Source of the DNA: Protofrankia sp. CiP1_Cm_nod1
GTDB lineage: Bacteria; Actinomycetota; Actinomycetes; Frankiales; Frankiaceae
Length of the DNA: 36,196 nucleotides
Assembly: GCF_920888515.1 (NCBI RefSeq)
Contig: NZ_CAKKTM010000326.1
Location: 1 to 36,196, forward strand
Direction of reading: 5' to 3'
Made by a program: the position numbers and the translations under genes
Shown here: one piece after another, positions 16,135 to 24,260 of the stretch
Position numbering within the stretch: position 1 is the first letter of the stretch
How the letters are laid out: every line of letters starts with the position of its first letter
Notes under the pieces: generated by a model
What the model was told of the DNA's origin: nothing
Seen by the model: the letters and a program-made list of their open reading frames with translations, nothing else
Databases searched by the model: none

Positions 16135-16418
16135 GGAGATTCCTCGCGCAGTTCAGCGACCACGTCCGTGGAGTCGCGCCCGTCCCAGGCACCGGTGGGA
16201 GCCGGCTCGGGGAGATCAGCCAGGCTCGCCGTGGGGACGACGACACGCCCCTCCACAACAAGTTGATCCAGGTAGTCGCTACCAGTCTGGGTCAGCTCCG
16301 GTACCAGTCTTGCCCATGGCCGCCCGTTGCGAGTGATGATGATCGACTCCCCCGCGTGAGCGCGATCGACCCAGGTACCCACGGCATGGCTGAGATCCCG
16401 CATACTGACGGTAGTCAT
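16131..16418 (-). CDS. Phd/YefM-family antitoxin of the PIN toxin
   Basis: 95 residues. MTTVSMRDLSHAVGTWVDRA then ESIIITRNGRPWARLVPE is the Phd/YefM DNA-binding fold. The C-terminal half (VVEGRVVVPTASLADLPEPA onwards) is the probable toxin-binding tail, rich in Pro and acidic residues. A perfect palindrome at 16426-16443, eight bases upstream of the start, is the likely autorepression site. TAGACT, six bases before the ATG, could be a -10 for a leaderless mRNA. Confidence 0.92.
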   Translation of the reverse strand: MTTVSMRDLSHAVGTWVDRAHAGESIIITRNGRPWARLVPELTQTGSDYLDQLVVEGRVVVPTASLADLPEPAPTGAWDGRDSTDVVAELREESP

Positions 16419-16425
16419 ACCATGA

Positions 16426-16443
16426 GTCTAACAGGTGTTAGAC
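16426..16443. promoter_or_regulatory. Perfect palindrome, likely Phd operator
   Basis: GTCTAACA-GG-TGTTAGAC, with 8-bp perfect arms, just upstream of the antitoxin ATG at 16418. Phd/YefM antitoxins bind such palindromes as dimers to repress their operon. Confidence 0.75.
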
Positions 16444-16519
16444 AGCCGGTCTGATCATAGCGGTGCCGCCTGGATCGCGGCGGTGGCCGGGCAAGAGCCC
16501 CAGCCGCGCGACACGTGCG

Positions 16520-16650
16520 TCAGCGGAGAACGGACCGCGCGACGCGAAACCCCACGTCGTCGACCTGGAAGTTCGGATGGCCGCGGCGGCGCACGGACGC
16601 CCGGCAGCTCCAGTGCTGATCGAACCACCCTCCGCCACGTAGCACCCGCC
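16520..16650 (-). pseudogene. 3' remnant of an FGE-sulfatase-domain gene
   Basis: About 130 bases nearly identical to the last 130 of the FGE-domain gene at 25541-26221. The frame reads RVLRGGGWFDQHWSCRASVR, then RRGHPNFQVDDVGFRVARSV and ends LR before a stop. The few differences seen are a handful of scattered substitutions, some synonymous (cta versus ttg for Leu). The rest of the domain is missing upstream (beyond 16650). It is a partial duplicate between the Phd gene and the WD40 pseudokinase. Confidence 0.92.
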
Positions 16651-16749
16651 CGTAGCAACGCTTGGCTTGTGGTCGAGTTCGCGAGCCCGATATGGGCCGC
16701 CGACGCTCTGCCATGACCGGTCCGCAGGGGCGGTGGCGTGGCCATCGCT

Positions 16750-18363
16750 TCACACCACCGCCCACAGGCTCACGGTTCCGTCCCTTCCGGCGACGGCGAT
16801 GTTCTTTCCGTTGGGGGAGAACACGACGCACTCCACCCCGGCATTGTGGCTGGTCTCGACGTAGCGGACCGGCTCCACCGGGTTCGCTACATCCCACACC
16901 GTCAGCTTGACCCGAGGATCCTCGACGGAGGTGACGGCGACGGCCAGGTTCAAGGAATCCGGCGAGAACGCAAGCGAGTGGATATAGTAGCCCTTTCTCG
17001 TGTAGTCGTTTGTCGCGACCCGGGCTGGTCGGCGCGGTTCTTCTACGTCCCATATCTCGAAACCGAGGAGAGTTCCGACCGCCAGCATGCGCCCGTTTGG
17101 CGAGAAGGTCAGCTTGGGCTTGAAGATGTCGTCGAGGCGAAGGCCGGAGGGGAGGGTGGCTATCCGGGGTGCCCGACCGGCGGTTGACGTGTCCCACAGC
17201 GCGAGGAGGCCGTCATGGCTGGACGCCAGCATGCCCAGGTCAGGAGTGAAAGCGAGCCCGCCGATCGCCTTCGTGACGTCCAGCGTGGCTGTGGGTGCGG
17301 GCACGGGGGGATCCGCCACCAGGTCGAGCACCGCCACCTTGAATCCTCCGGCCATCGCCAGGGAGCTATCGTCCCGGGAGACCGCCAGCGACGACGGCGA
17401 CGGAAGATCGGTGGATAGGATTTCCCAGGTGGATGTTGAGTTCGTGAAATCCCAGCGGACCGCTCGCCTGCCGCTGGTGAAAAGCCTCGGCTGGTGTGCT
17501 GAGAACACGATCGTGCTCACGTCGTCGACCTGTTCGGAAATCGTCTTGACACGAGTAGGGAGACTCGGGTCCGACAGGGACCAGAGAATCACGGTGTCAT
17601 CCGCGCCCGCAGTCGCGATAACCGTGCTGTCGGGCGAGAAGCTCGCCGTCAGCACCCGTCCGTCGTGGCCTGCGAGGGTGGCGAGGTGCTTCAGCTTGGC
17701 GGGCACCGGGCTGGGCGTCGCGAGTGCCGTCGAGCTACGCGGAGACAGGGTTGGTATGACGTTGCGCGGCTTTGGGCTGTTGGGCCGGCTGTCGGGCCGG
17801 GTGACCACGACGGCAGAGGCCGCGGAAACCGCCGCGAGGAGCAGCGCGACAGCGGCGATCCAGGGGCGACGCGGGAATCTCCGTTGGCGGCTGGCCGGTG
17901 CGGTGAGTGGCCGGGACAGGGCCGCGAACGGCCGGCCGCGGCGCCGTGCGGCGGGTCCGGGCGGCGGGTCCGGCGACCAGCCGGGTGATTGTGGTGATCG
18001 TGGAGGTGACTGCGCCATACCTGTGGCCACGGTCGGGAACGGCGCCGCGTCGGGAGGGACAGTCGGGGGAGCCTGCGAGGCCGGCAGTGACAGGGGAACC
18101 GGTGGGTCCAGTGGTGCCGGGTGGCGCGGTAGCAATAACGGTACGTGCAGAGCTGCGAGCGGGGGTATGGCCTGGCCTTCGGCGGCCTCGCGGACCTCGG
18201 TACTGAGACGGGGCTGGATGCTGGTCCGGGAGAGCCAGCCTGGCCGAAGGCTGGCGGTGGCCGCGTGGGCGAAACTGGCCGCGAAGTAATGGGCGCTGGG
18301 GTGGCGCTGGGCCGGGTCCTTCGCCAGTGCGCGCATGACGACATCCGCCACGGCGTCTGGCAC
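16750..18363 (-). CDS. WD40-propeller part of a frameshifted kinase gene
   Basis: This 537-residue frame continues the kinase domain encoded by 18363-19058, from VPDAVADVVMRALAKDP onwards (the last kinase helix). Then come a Pro-rich linker, one transmembrane span (RPWIAAVALLLAAVSAASAV) and seven WD40-like blades, for example GHDGRVLTASFSPDS with VILWSLSD, and a final VSLWAVV closing blade. The propeller would be outside the cell and probably binds ligand or protein. A GTG at 18363 could restart translation, but only after the frameshift. Intact relatives are single kinase-TM-WD40 proteins, so this is best regarded as one broken gene unless the shift is a sequencing error. Confidence 0.8.
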   Translation of the reverse strand: MPDAVADVVMRALAKDPAQRHPSAHYFAASFAHAATASLRPGWLSRTSIQPRLSTEVREAAEGQAIPPLAALHVPLLLPRHPAPLDPPVPLSLPASQAPPTVPPDAAPFPTVATGMAQSPPRSPQSPGWSPDPPPGPAARRRGRPFAALSRPLTAPASRQRRFPRRPWIAAVALLLAAVSAASAVVVTRPDSRPNSPKPRNVIPTLSPRSSTALATPSPVPAKLKHLATLAGHDGRVLTASFSPDSTVIATAGADDTVILWSLSDPSLPTRVKTISEQVDDVSTIVFSAHQPRLFTSGRRAVRWDFTNSTSTWEILSTDLPSPSSLAVSRDDSSLAMAGGFKVAVLDLVADPPVPAPTATLDVTKAIGGLAFTPDLGMLASSHDGLLALWDTSTAGRAPRIATLPSGLRLDDIFKPKLTFSPNGRMLAVGTLLGFEIWDVEEPRRPARVATNDYTRKGYYIHSLAFSPDSLNLAVAVTSVEDPRVKLTVWDVANPVEPVRYVETSHNAGVECVVFSPNGKNIAVAGRDGTVSLWAVV

Positions 18364-19058
18364 ACGCCGGCCGGCCGGGCGGGCATGACGTTCAGATGCT
18401 GGTGGTAGAGCGCGTGGAGGGGCAGTTTTGGGTCGAACGGTGGCGCTCCGGTCAGCAGCTCGTAGAGGACGACGGCGAGGGCGTAGATGTCGGTGGCTGG
18501 TTCGAGCCGGCCGCCGATGATCTGTTCGGGGGCCATGTACTTCGGGGTTCCGGCCACCATGCTGGCGGTCGCCGCCGATCCCTTGAAAATCTTTGCGATT
18601 CCGAAGCCGGTGACTTTCAGCAGGCTGTTCGCGTCGAACAGGATGTTGTCCAGCTTGACGTCGCGCTGTAGCACCCCCAGGGCATGCGCGCAGGTCAGGG
18701 CCTCGGCGACGGCCAGCCCCACCGCGCAGGAGTCCTCCAGGGAAAGGCCCGTTCCGCGCCGACGGGTCAGAGTCCCGCCGGCCAGCAGCTCCATGATGAT
18801 CAGACAGAGGCCGTCATGCTCGATGTAGTCGTAGACCCGGACGACGTGTGGGTGGTCCATAGTGGCCAGCAGCCGGGCCTCTGCTTCGAAGCCGGCCTCG
18901 GCGCCTTCGTGGGCCGCGGCGAGGATCTTGACCGCTACCTCGCGGTCCAGGCGGCGGTGCCGGCCAGCGAGCACCAGGCCGAAGTTTCCGGCGCCGAGTT
19001 CGGCACCCAGCTCGTAGACGGGTAGCGCGGCTGTCACCCGCGCGCGGTCGATCAGCAT
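18363..19058 (-). pseudogene. Kinase-like half of the same gene, with altered catalytic motifs
   Basis: A Ser/Thr kinase fold from the ATG at 19058: glycine loop GAGNFG, VAVKILAAA, HRD-like LQRDVKLDNIL, and MAPEQ. The HRD His is Gln and the DFG is GFG (KVTGFGIAKI), so the Mg2+-binding Asp is missing, pointing to a pseudokinase. The frame breaks at about 18363: GGCGTGTGCCAGAC is read where GGCGTGCCAGAC would keep the frame, an extra TG dinucleotide. The shifted frame runs on without domain features to 17691. The start lies three bases after the stop of the lipoprotein gene, so the two form one operon. Confidence 0.8.
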
Positions 19059-19061
19059 CGG

Positions 19062-19574
19062 TCAGGCCCGTTCGCCGGCCTGGACGTCGTGGATTACGCT
19101 GCCCTCTCGGTTGTAGGTGACGATGAGAAGCGTCCGACCGGAGCCGAAATCCGCCCACGGCAGCGTGCTCGTGGTCGCCTGCACCACCTTGACCGGCTGA
19201 CCGAGCTTGGCGACGACCGCGGCATGGGAGTCACTCCACTGGAGGCCGCGCGGAAGGTCCCCCTGGTAGGCGCGGGTTCCGCCGATGCCTGGGCCATACA
19301 TCTTGACCTGATGGATCCGGCCGCTGTCCCTGTAGAACAGGATGGTCCCGGCCAGTCTGCACTGGCGCTGGGAACCGTAGAGCTCGCACCCGTTCTCGGT
19401 CGAGTACCTGACGATCAGCGGATCGTTGACCGACCTGCCGAGCAGTTCCGTGTAGCTCACCCCGCCGGACTGGCCGGACTCCGAGTTGAAGGACTGACCG
19501 GAGCCGGACTGACCAGACGCCGAGTCGGAGCCCGGGCCGGGCCGCGGGCGATCCGACTCGTGGGAGGGACCGCA
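19062..19574 (-). CDS. Putative lipoprotein, 5' end apparently lost
   Basis: The frame from about 19574 reads C-G-P-S-H and a Ser/Gly/Gln-rich linker, then a globular part starting VSYTELLGRSVNDPLIVRYS and ending VIHDVQAGERA. LPPLAAVGCG looks like a lipobox, with Cys at 19574-19572, so the mature protein would be anchored outside the membrane. But upstream of the lipobox the frame gives polar RRNQDRQRAGGGDSQ rather than Met, Arg and a hydrophobic stretch. No start fits a signal peptide there, so the 5' end has probably been replaced. A GTG at 19460 gives a 132-residue version. The domain is not recognised. It precedes the WD40 pseudokinase by three bases. Confidence 0.5.
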   Translation of the reverse strand, partial: CGPSHESDRPRPGPGSDSASGQSGSGQSFNSESGQSGGVSYTELLGRSVNDPLIVRYSTENGCELYGSQRQCRLAGTILFYRDSGRIHQVKMYGPGIGGTRAYQGDLPRGLQWSDSHAAVVAKLGQPVKVVQATTSTLPWADFGSGRTLLIVTYNREGSVIHDVQAGERA

Positions 19575-19584
19575 GCCAACGGCC

Positions 19585-20696
19585 GCGAGCGGTGGCAGCG
19601 CCGTCTGGCTGTCGCCTCCGCCGGCTCGCTGGCGGTCCTGGTTGCGACGACGGACCTGTTCCCCAGCTCCTATGATGACGTCATCCCCGACGGCGAGTCG
19701 CCGCTGCGGCTCCCGGACTGGCTGTACCTACCGCCGTTCGCCGTGGCCGCGGTCGTCTTCGTGGTGTCGTTGGTAGCCATCTGGGCGCACACTGCCGTCC
19801 GTCTGGCGCGGGCGGCCGGCGCGGAACGGGCGCAGCTCGCCTGGCTGGCCGCCGCGGTCGTGCCGGTGTTCGGCGGCACCTTCTTCCTCGGCCGTGCCCA
19901 GCTCGCGCTGCTCAGCTGCCTGCTACCGGTGGCGATCGCGGTCGGCGTCTTCCGGCACAACCTGTTCGGCATCCAGGTCGTGCTGCGCCGCACCCTGGTC
20001 TACGCCGTGCTGACCGCCGCTGTCAGCGGGACCTACCTGGCGGTGACCGCCGCCGGCGGCACGGGGCTCGGCGGCGGCGGGCTGCCCGGTGTCCTCGCGG
20101 CGGCGCTGGTGGCCGTCGGGCTCACCCCGGCTCGGAACCGGCTGCAGCACCTCGTCGACCGGTTCGTCTACGGGGACCGGCGCGACCCGATGCAGGCCGT
20201 CGCCCGGCTGGGCGACAGTGTCGCGGCGACCGACGAGCCGGAGCTGCTCCGCGCGGTCGTGGAGGGCGTCCTGCGGCCCGGCGCGCTCGACGAGGCCGGC
20301 CTCGTCGAGGCGCTGCGGCGACACGCGGGCACCCTGGCCGCGCGGCTGCCGGTCAGGGTCGAAATAACTGGCGAACTACCGCGGCTGCCCACGGATGTGG
20401 AGAACGCGGCCTACCTGATAGCAGTCGAAGCACTGACCAACGTGGTCCGCCACGCCGACGCCGGCGCCGCGACAGTCCGGCTCACGGTCGACAGCGGGGC
20501 CGAAGCGCTCATCCTGGCCGTCCAGGACAACGGCCGAGGAATCACCGGGGCACCGCGACCGGTAGGTGTCGGGATCGAGAGCATGACGCAACGCGCCACG
20601 AACCTCCGTGGAACGCTGGCATTCATCGATGCCCAGCCCGGGACCATCGTCCTGGCCACACTCCCGCTGGCGGGCCAGCCACGGAGGGCAGCATGA
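19585..20696 (+). pseudogene. Sensor histidine kinase lacking its start and phosphoacceptor region
   Basis: The frame shows four to five membrane segments (LPPFAVAAVVFVVSLVAI, LAWLAAAVVPVFGGTF, LLSCLLPVAIAVGVF, LVYAVLTAAVSGTYL), then a HATPase domain: N-box VEALTNVVRHA, VQDNGRGI, and GVGIESMTQRA. Between RFVYGDRRDP and HATPase, family members have a GAF-like segment and a dimerisation helix with the phosphoacceptor His; here ELLRAVVEGVLRPGALDEAG joins the two directly, so an in-frame deletion seems to have removed them. No good start codon precedes it, and the 5' end abuts the lipoprotein. It overlaps the response regulator in ATGA, as an intact pair would. ATP binding may persist but autophosphorylation should not. 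Confidence 0.75.
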
Positions 20697-21349
20697 CCAC
20701 ACCACGGGCCGAGCGGCCGATCCGGGTCGTCATCGCGGACGACCACCCCATGTACCGGTTCGGGCTCGGCGCGGCGCTGGAGGCCACCGACGAGGTCGAG
20801 GTCGTCGGCGACGCCGCCGACGGACAGGAGCTCCTGGAAGCCGTCGCCCGGCACACGCCGGATGTCGTCCTCACTGATCTCACCATGCCCAAGATGGACG
20901 GGACCGAAGCCGCCCGCCAGATCGGCGAGCGCTTCCCGTCCGTCGCCGTCCTCATCCTGACCATGCACGCCGACGACAACGCCCTTCAGGCCGCGCTCGA
21001 TGCCGGCGCGCTCGGCTACCTGCTCAAGAGCGCCGACCGCGACGACATCGTGCAGGCGGTACGGTCGGTCGCCCGTGGCCACGCCTTCTTCGGCGACGGG
21101 ATGGCCCGCCGGCTGATCGGACTACGCGAAGCCACCAGACCCAACCTTCCCTTCCCACAGCTGAGCGCCCGCGAACGCGAAGTGCTTACACTCGCCGCGG
21201 CAGGAGACGGCAACCGGCAGATCGCCGGCAAGCTGTTCCTCGCCGAGAAGACCGTGCGCAACCACATCTCGCAGATCCTGGTCAAACTGGCGGTTCCGGA
21301 CCGGACCGCCGCCATCATCAAGGCCCGCGACGCCGGCCTCGGCCGCTGA
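20693..21349 (+). CDS. NarL/FixJ-type response regulator
   Basis: 218 residues. The receiver domain has Asp16-Asp17 (IADDHPM), phosphoacceptor Asp62 (LTDLTMP) and the Lys of LLKSA. The C-terminal LuxR helix-turn-helix is typical: LSAREREVLTLAAAG, then RQIAGKLFLAEKTVRNHISQIL. It would be activated by the upstream sensor kinase, its ATG overlapping that gene's stop by four bases. Because that kinase looks dead, this regulator may be orphaned, or served by another kinase or by acetyl phosphate. Confidence 0.93.
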   Translation: MTTPRAERPIRVVIADDHPMYRFGLGAALEATDEVEVVGDAADGQELLEAVARHTPDVVLTDLTMPKMDGTEAARQIGERFPSVAVLILTMHADDNALQAALDAGALGYLLKSADRDDIVQAVRSVARGHAFFGDGMARRLIGLREATRPNLPFPQLSAREREVLTLAAAGDGNRQIAGKLFLAEKTVRNHISQILVKLAVPDRTAAIIKARDAGLGR

Positions 21350-21420
21350 CGCCGACGGCCGGCGGCGGGCTCTCGCACGCCCGTCGGCCGCGTCATCGCC
21401 CTGTCCGGCCCACGAGGAAA

Positions 21421-21503
21421 CGGTCGAACAGGTTCCGGCCACCGCGAGCAGCCGCAACCTCCTTGGCAACAGGCGTCGCGCTCATCCCACCGACCATCTT
21501 CCA
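21421..21503 (-). pseudogene. Duplicated 5' end of the ABC-F gene
   Basis: About 80 bases nearly identical to the start of the ABC-F gene around 15340-15425. The minus-strand ATG at 21485 begins MSATPVAKEVAAARGGRNLF. Identity ends about 18 bases upstream of the ATG and where the response-regulator flank begins. No ABC domain follows. It is a partial copy in the same strand orientation. Confidence 0.92.
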
Positions 21504-21678
21504 GCGCTTCCCAGCGTCAGCGAGCCGACGTCAGCCGGCCGAGGCCGAACGGAACGACGCCGCGGTGCCGCGAGGTCACGGACACACCGACGAACCCCTC
21601 GGCCCGTGGGCGGAGGATGGGGATCTCCACACAGATCACCAGATCGACGGGCAGGGCTCGCCGTGGCGTGGCAGCCGG

Positions 21679-22662
21679 TCAGCGGAGGAGCTGGTCGAGG
21701 GTGTCAGCGGTCAGGACGCGGGCGGTCCAGGTCTGGAGCTGGTCGGCGGAGGCGTTGCGCACGGTGGTGAGCACGGCCTCGGGAAGCGGGCCGAACTTGA
21801 GAGTCAGCTGCTGGACAAGCGTCTCGACGCGGCCTTCCTGACGGCCTTCCTGACGGCCCTCCTGACGGCCCTCGGCACGAAGCATCTCTGCGATGGTCAT
21901 GTAGGTCTCCTCCGCCTCCGGACCAAGAGCGACGATCAGATCATGCAACTGGTCACGGGCGTCCGCCTCGCCGACCAGCTCAATGTAACGCAGCAGAGCG
22001 GCGAACTCCTCCCTGCCGTCAGGGCCCTCGAGAACCGCGCGCAGTTCGTCCACCCACGGCCAAAGGTCCAGACCCAGCCGGGGATTGCCAGGGGCGATCT
22101 TGAGAAGGAGCAGGGTGAGCCGCACCGAATGGGTCAGCGGCCGCTCCCGCAGCACCCGCTCGTCGACGCGAACCAGATCGTCAAGGAGGAACTGGAACCG
22201 GGGCAGGTGCTCCCCCCAGGCGTCGGTGAGCTCCGGGTCCAGGTCGACCAGGTCAAGCACCTGAACCGGGGCGGTCCATGCATGCTCGTTGTGGTGCACG
22301 ACCAGCGGGACCACCACCGGCAACCGAACCGCTCCGGGATGATCGGCCAGATAACGATCCCAGACACGCACGACGTAGCGCAGCATCCGGAACGCCATGA
22401 GCGGATCGTTACTGCTCTGATGCTCGATGAGAACGTAGATGAACGCCTCACGACCGTCGAGCGGAGCGGTGAACAGCAGGTCAGTATGCCGCCACCGCAG
22501 CGTGGCATCGACCAGACTGCCAGGAACAAGGACCAGCCGATCGAGGTCAAGCCGCTCGACGAGAGCCGACGGCAACGTCGCACGCAGCTGCGACGCCGCG
22601 TTCGACGGCGCACCGAGGATCCGGCGAAACACCGCGTCATGCGGCGAGGACGAACTCGACAT
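21679..22662 (-). CDS. Rpn-family recombination-promoting nuclease/putative transposase
   Basis: 327 residues from MSSSSSPHDAVFRRILG at 22662. The N-terminal PD-(D/E)XK-like core has HTDLLFTAPLDGREAFIYVL then IEHQSS, the Asp and Glu being the likely metal ligands; the usual Lys position is His/Gln as in many Rpn proteins. MLRYVVRVWDRYL follows. Known Rpn proteins are DNA endonucleases that promote RecA-independent recombination. The C-terminal part holds a GRQEGR repeat from 12-bp tandem DNA repeats. A second copy runs off the window at 35531. The longer frame to 23052 lacks family sequence. Confidence 0.88.
   Translation of the reverse strand: MSSSSSPHDAVFRRILGAPSNAASQLRATLPSALVERLDLDRLVLVPGSLVDATLRWRHTDLLFTAPLDGREAFIYVLIEHQSSNDPLMAFRMLRYVVRVWDRYLADHPGAVRLPVVVPLVVHHNEHAWTAPVQVLDLVDLDPELTDAWGEHLPRFQFLLDDLVRVDERVLRERPLTHSVRLTLLLLKIAPGNPRLGLDLWPWVDELRAVLEGPDGREEFAALLRYIELVGEADARDQLHDLIVALGPEAEETYMTIAEMLRAEGRQEGRQEGRQEGRVETLVQQLTLKFGPLPEAVLTTVRNASADQLQTWTARVLTADTLDQLLR
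21829..21876 (-). repeat. 12-bp tandem repeats coding for GRQEGR
   Basis: Four near-identical 12-base units (plus-strand acggccttcctg type) give repeated Gly-Arg-Gln-Glu within the Rpn protein. The sister copy at 35531 has fewer and diverged units (GRVEGRIEGR). The in-frame period permits length variation without frame loss. Confidence 0.9.
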
Positions 22663-23296
22663 AGCGGCACCGTACAGACGCGCACCGACATCTAATTCCG
22701 GTAGCGGGATCTCGGTGCCGTTCCACCTCCGCCACCCCGACCTGACGGCCCTCCCGATGCCTCGACGACTCACACGGGGAACGATGGAAAGACAGGCCAA
22801 CCGCCGCCGACACGAGGCAACCATGTAGGCCGCACGTTGCCGAAACGAGGCCTCGGATGAATCACAGGGCTGAACCGCTGGTCTCCCACGTGGGCACGGC
22901 CATCCCGGGTAGCCGCGGCACGACCAAGATTCCGCACACTCACAGTAACCACAGTCGAGATCCAACAAGCGCTGGACACACCGCGCATGCGGAACGACCG
23001 GACCGCTGGGAGCAGGCGGGTCCGTATGGATGGGAGCCCCAGCACATATCACCCGAGGACCTGCGGTTCGATGGACTGGCCCGTGAGCTCGCCTCTCGCC
23101 CTGTGTCCGCGGGTTTACGCGACGCCATCACACATTCACACATACCCCTGTCGTGGGCGATGTGATACTCGACATCACCGAGGCCCTCTGGCTGACGGTG
23201 TGCTTCGAGGCCAGCGCATGGACACGTAGCCCCTCGCCACACAGGCCCGGGAAAGAGCACCGGATCAGCCCCGTCATCTAAACCGCCCGCCAGGAA
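22663..23296. other. 634-bp gap, no confident gene
   Basis: Upstream of the Rpn gene. A plus-strand stretch near 23010-23130 (WEPQHISPEDLRFDGLAREL) and one near 23160-23220 (VILDITEALWLTVCFEA) have protein-like composition in different frames and could be remnants of a lost gene, but no family was recognised. Confidence 0.3.
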
Positions 23297-23578
23297 ATGG
23301 ACGTCACCGGCAGGAAGTGGCGAGCGAAACCGGGTGTCGACGCCCCGTTGGAGGAGTTCAGGAGGCTCGGTTACGAGTACTGGAAACAAATAGACGATCA
23401 TCATGCCACCGGTGACCCGAAGGAGCGGATGCCTCGCGGGAGAAAAGACGTCCGGGATGACCTGAAAGATGTAACGAAAAGCCTCAAAGCCATTGGCGTC
23501 CCGGGGTACTACATAATGAGTAATCGCGGCCGCCTTACCCGCGGCGATGGCGAACGGATTATGGCCGAGGTCTCATGA
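23297..23578 (+). CDS. Hypothetical 93-residue basic protein
   Basis: The frame reads MDVTGRKWRAKPG, then EEFRRLGYEYWKQIDDHHA and KDVRDDLKDVTKSLKAIG. It is highly charged, likely helical, with Lys-rich, AT-richer codons (AAA, ATA, TTG) unlike neighbours. An in-frame TAA at 23279 limits the start to 23297, and AGGAA lies too close to that ATG for a normal ribosome-binding site. No family was recognised. Composition suggests a real and probably acquired gene or the tail of a longer gene. The nearest neighbour is the MerR stop at 23630 on the other strand. Confidence 0.4.
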   Translation: MDVTGRKWRAKPGVDAPLEEFRRLGYEYWKQIDDHHATGDPKERMPRGRKDVRDDLKDVTKSLKAIGVPGYYIMSNRGRLTRGDGERIMAEVS

Positions 23579-23629
23579 ATTTCGGCAGGATACGGCGGCG
23601 CGCTGGCAGCGGACGGCCAGCAATCCTTA

Positions 23630-24154
23630 TCACCTGACGTTTTCCGGTGTGGTACGTACCAGGTCGGTTGTGAGCGTGGGCATGTTCGTCTCGGCCACGG
23701 CGACCACGCCATCCCCCTCGTTCACCAACGTCATCGCTGCCGATACCGAAGAACTGCCGTCCACATTAGCCATCGTATCGTCATCCATGCTGTTCACCGT
23801 CAGTTCGGGGAGGCGGCTCGCCAGGCGGTTGCGGAGCTGGGTCAGGGCGGCAATGCGTTCGTCGAGTGAGGCGAGGCGGCGAGCGGCGACCGCCAGCGCG
23901 TCCTCGCACATCGGCGCCGGACGGAAACGGGCCGGCAGCGGGCGGTCGAGAAAACCCAGGAAGGAACAGGTGTCCCGGACGGTGAACCCGCTCGCGAGCA
24001 GCTTGCGGATGTTGTCGACCCGGGTGACGTCCGCGCTGCCGTAGAGCCGGTAGCCGCTGGGGGCACGCCGTGGGCTGAGCAGCCCCTGCTCCTCGTAGTA
24101 CCGCAGCGTGCGCGTGGTCGTACCGGCCGCGCGGGCCAGTTCACCGATCCGCAT
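23630..24154 (-). CDS. MerR family transcriptional regulator
   Basis: 174 residues from MRIGELARAAG at 24154, with GGGAGAGGTG upstream. The winged helix-turn-helix TTTRTLRYYEEQGLLSP, then SGYRLYGSADVTRV is classic MerR. A coiled coil (ALAVAARRLASLDERIAALT) provides dimerisation. The effector region is short and has only one obvious Cys (MCEDA), so it is not a typical metal sensor. The last ~40 residues are Thr/Val-rich and unlike the family. It lies 106 bp downstream of an oxidoreductase on the same strand, which it may regulate. Confidence 0.9.
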   Translation of the reverse strand: MRIGELARAAGTTTRTLRYYEEQGLLSPRRAPSGYRLYGSADVTRVDNIRKLLASGFTVRDTCSFLGFLDRPLPARFRPAPMCEDALAVAARRLASLDERIAALTQLRNRLASRLPELTVNSMDDDTMANVDGSSSVSAAMTLVNEGDGVVAVAETNMPTLTTDLVRTTPENVR

Positions 24155-24168
24155 GGTTCTCACCTCTC

Positions 24169-24201
24169 CCCCACGCCGGCCCCACGCCGGCCCCACGCCG
24201 G
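24169..24201 (+). repeat. Tandem repeat, 3 x 11 bp upstream of merR
   Basis: ccccacgccgg occurs three times without gaps (24169-24179, 24180-24190, 24191-24201) between the oxidoreductase stop and the merR start. An 11-bp period equals one helical turn, so it could be a regulator site or slippage product. Confidence 0.9.
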
Positions 24202-24260
24202 CCCCGACACTTCTCCGACGTCTCCCCGAGGCTTCCCCGGGTAACGGTAGCCGGGCGGGT

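Noticed and set aside
16520-16650. FGE C-terminal duplicate as template repeat of a diversity-generating retroelement
   Set aside because: No reverse transcriptase in the window, and the differences from 25541-25680 are not concentrated at template adenines; a plain partial duplicate fits better.
17691-18362. Continuation of the kinase frame beyond the frameshift
   Set aside because: Sequence is Arg/Pro-rich without domains; the alternative frame carries the end of the kinase fold and WD40 blades.
21463-22695. 410-codon plus-strand frame
   Set aside because: Antisense to the Rpn-family gene, whose domain motifs and homology to 35531 are clear.
24169-24201. CRISPR-like array
   Set aside because: Three contiguous 11-bp units without spacers; a simple tandem repeat. 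No Cas genes were seen anywhere in the window.
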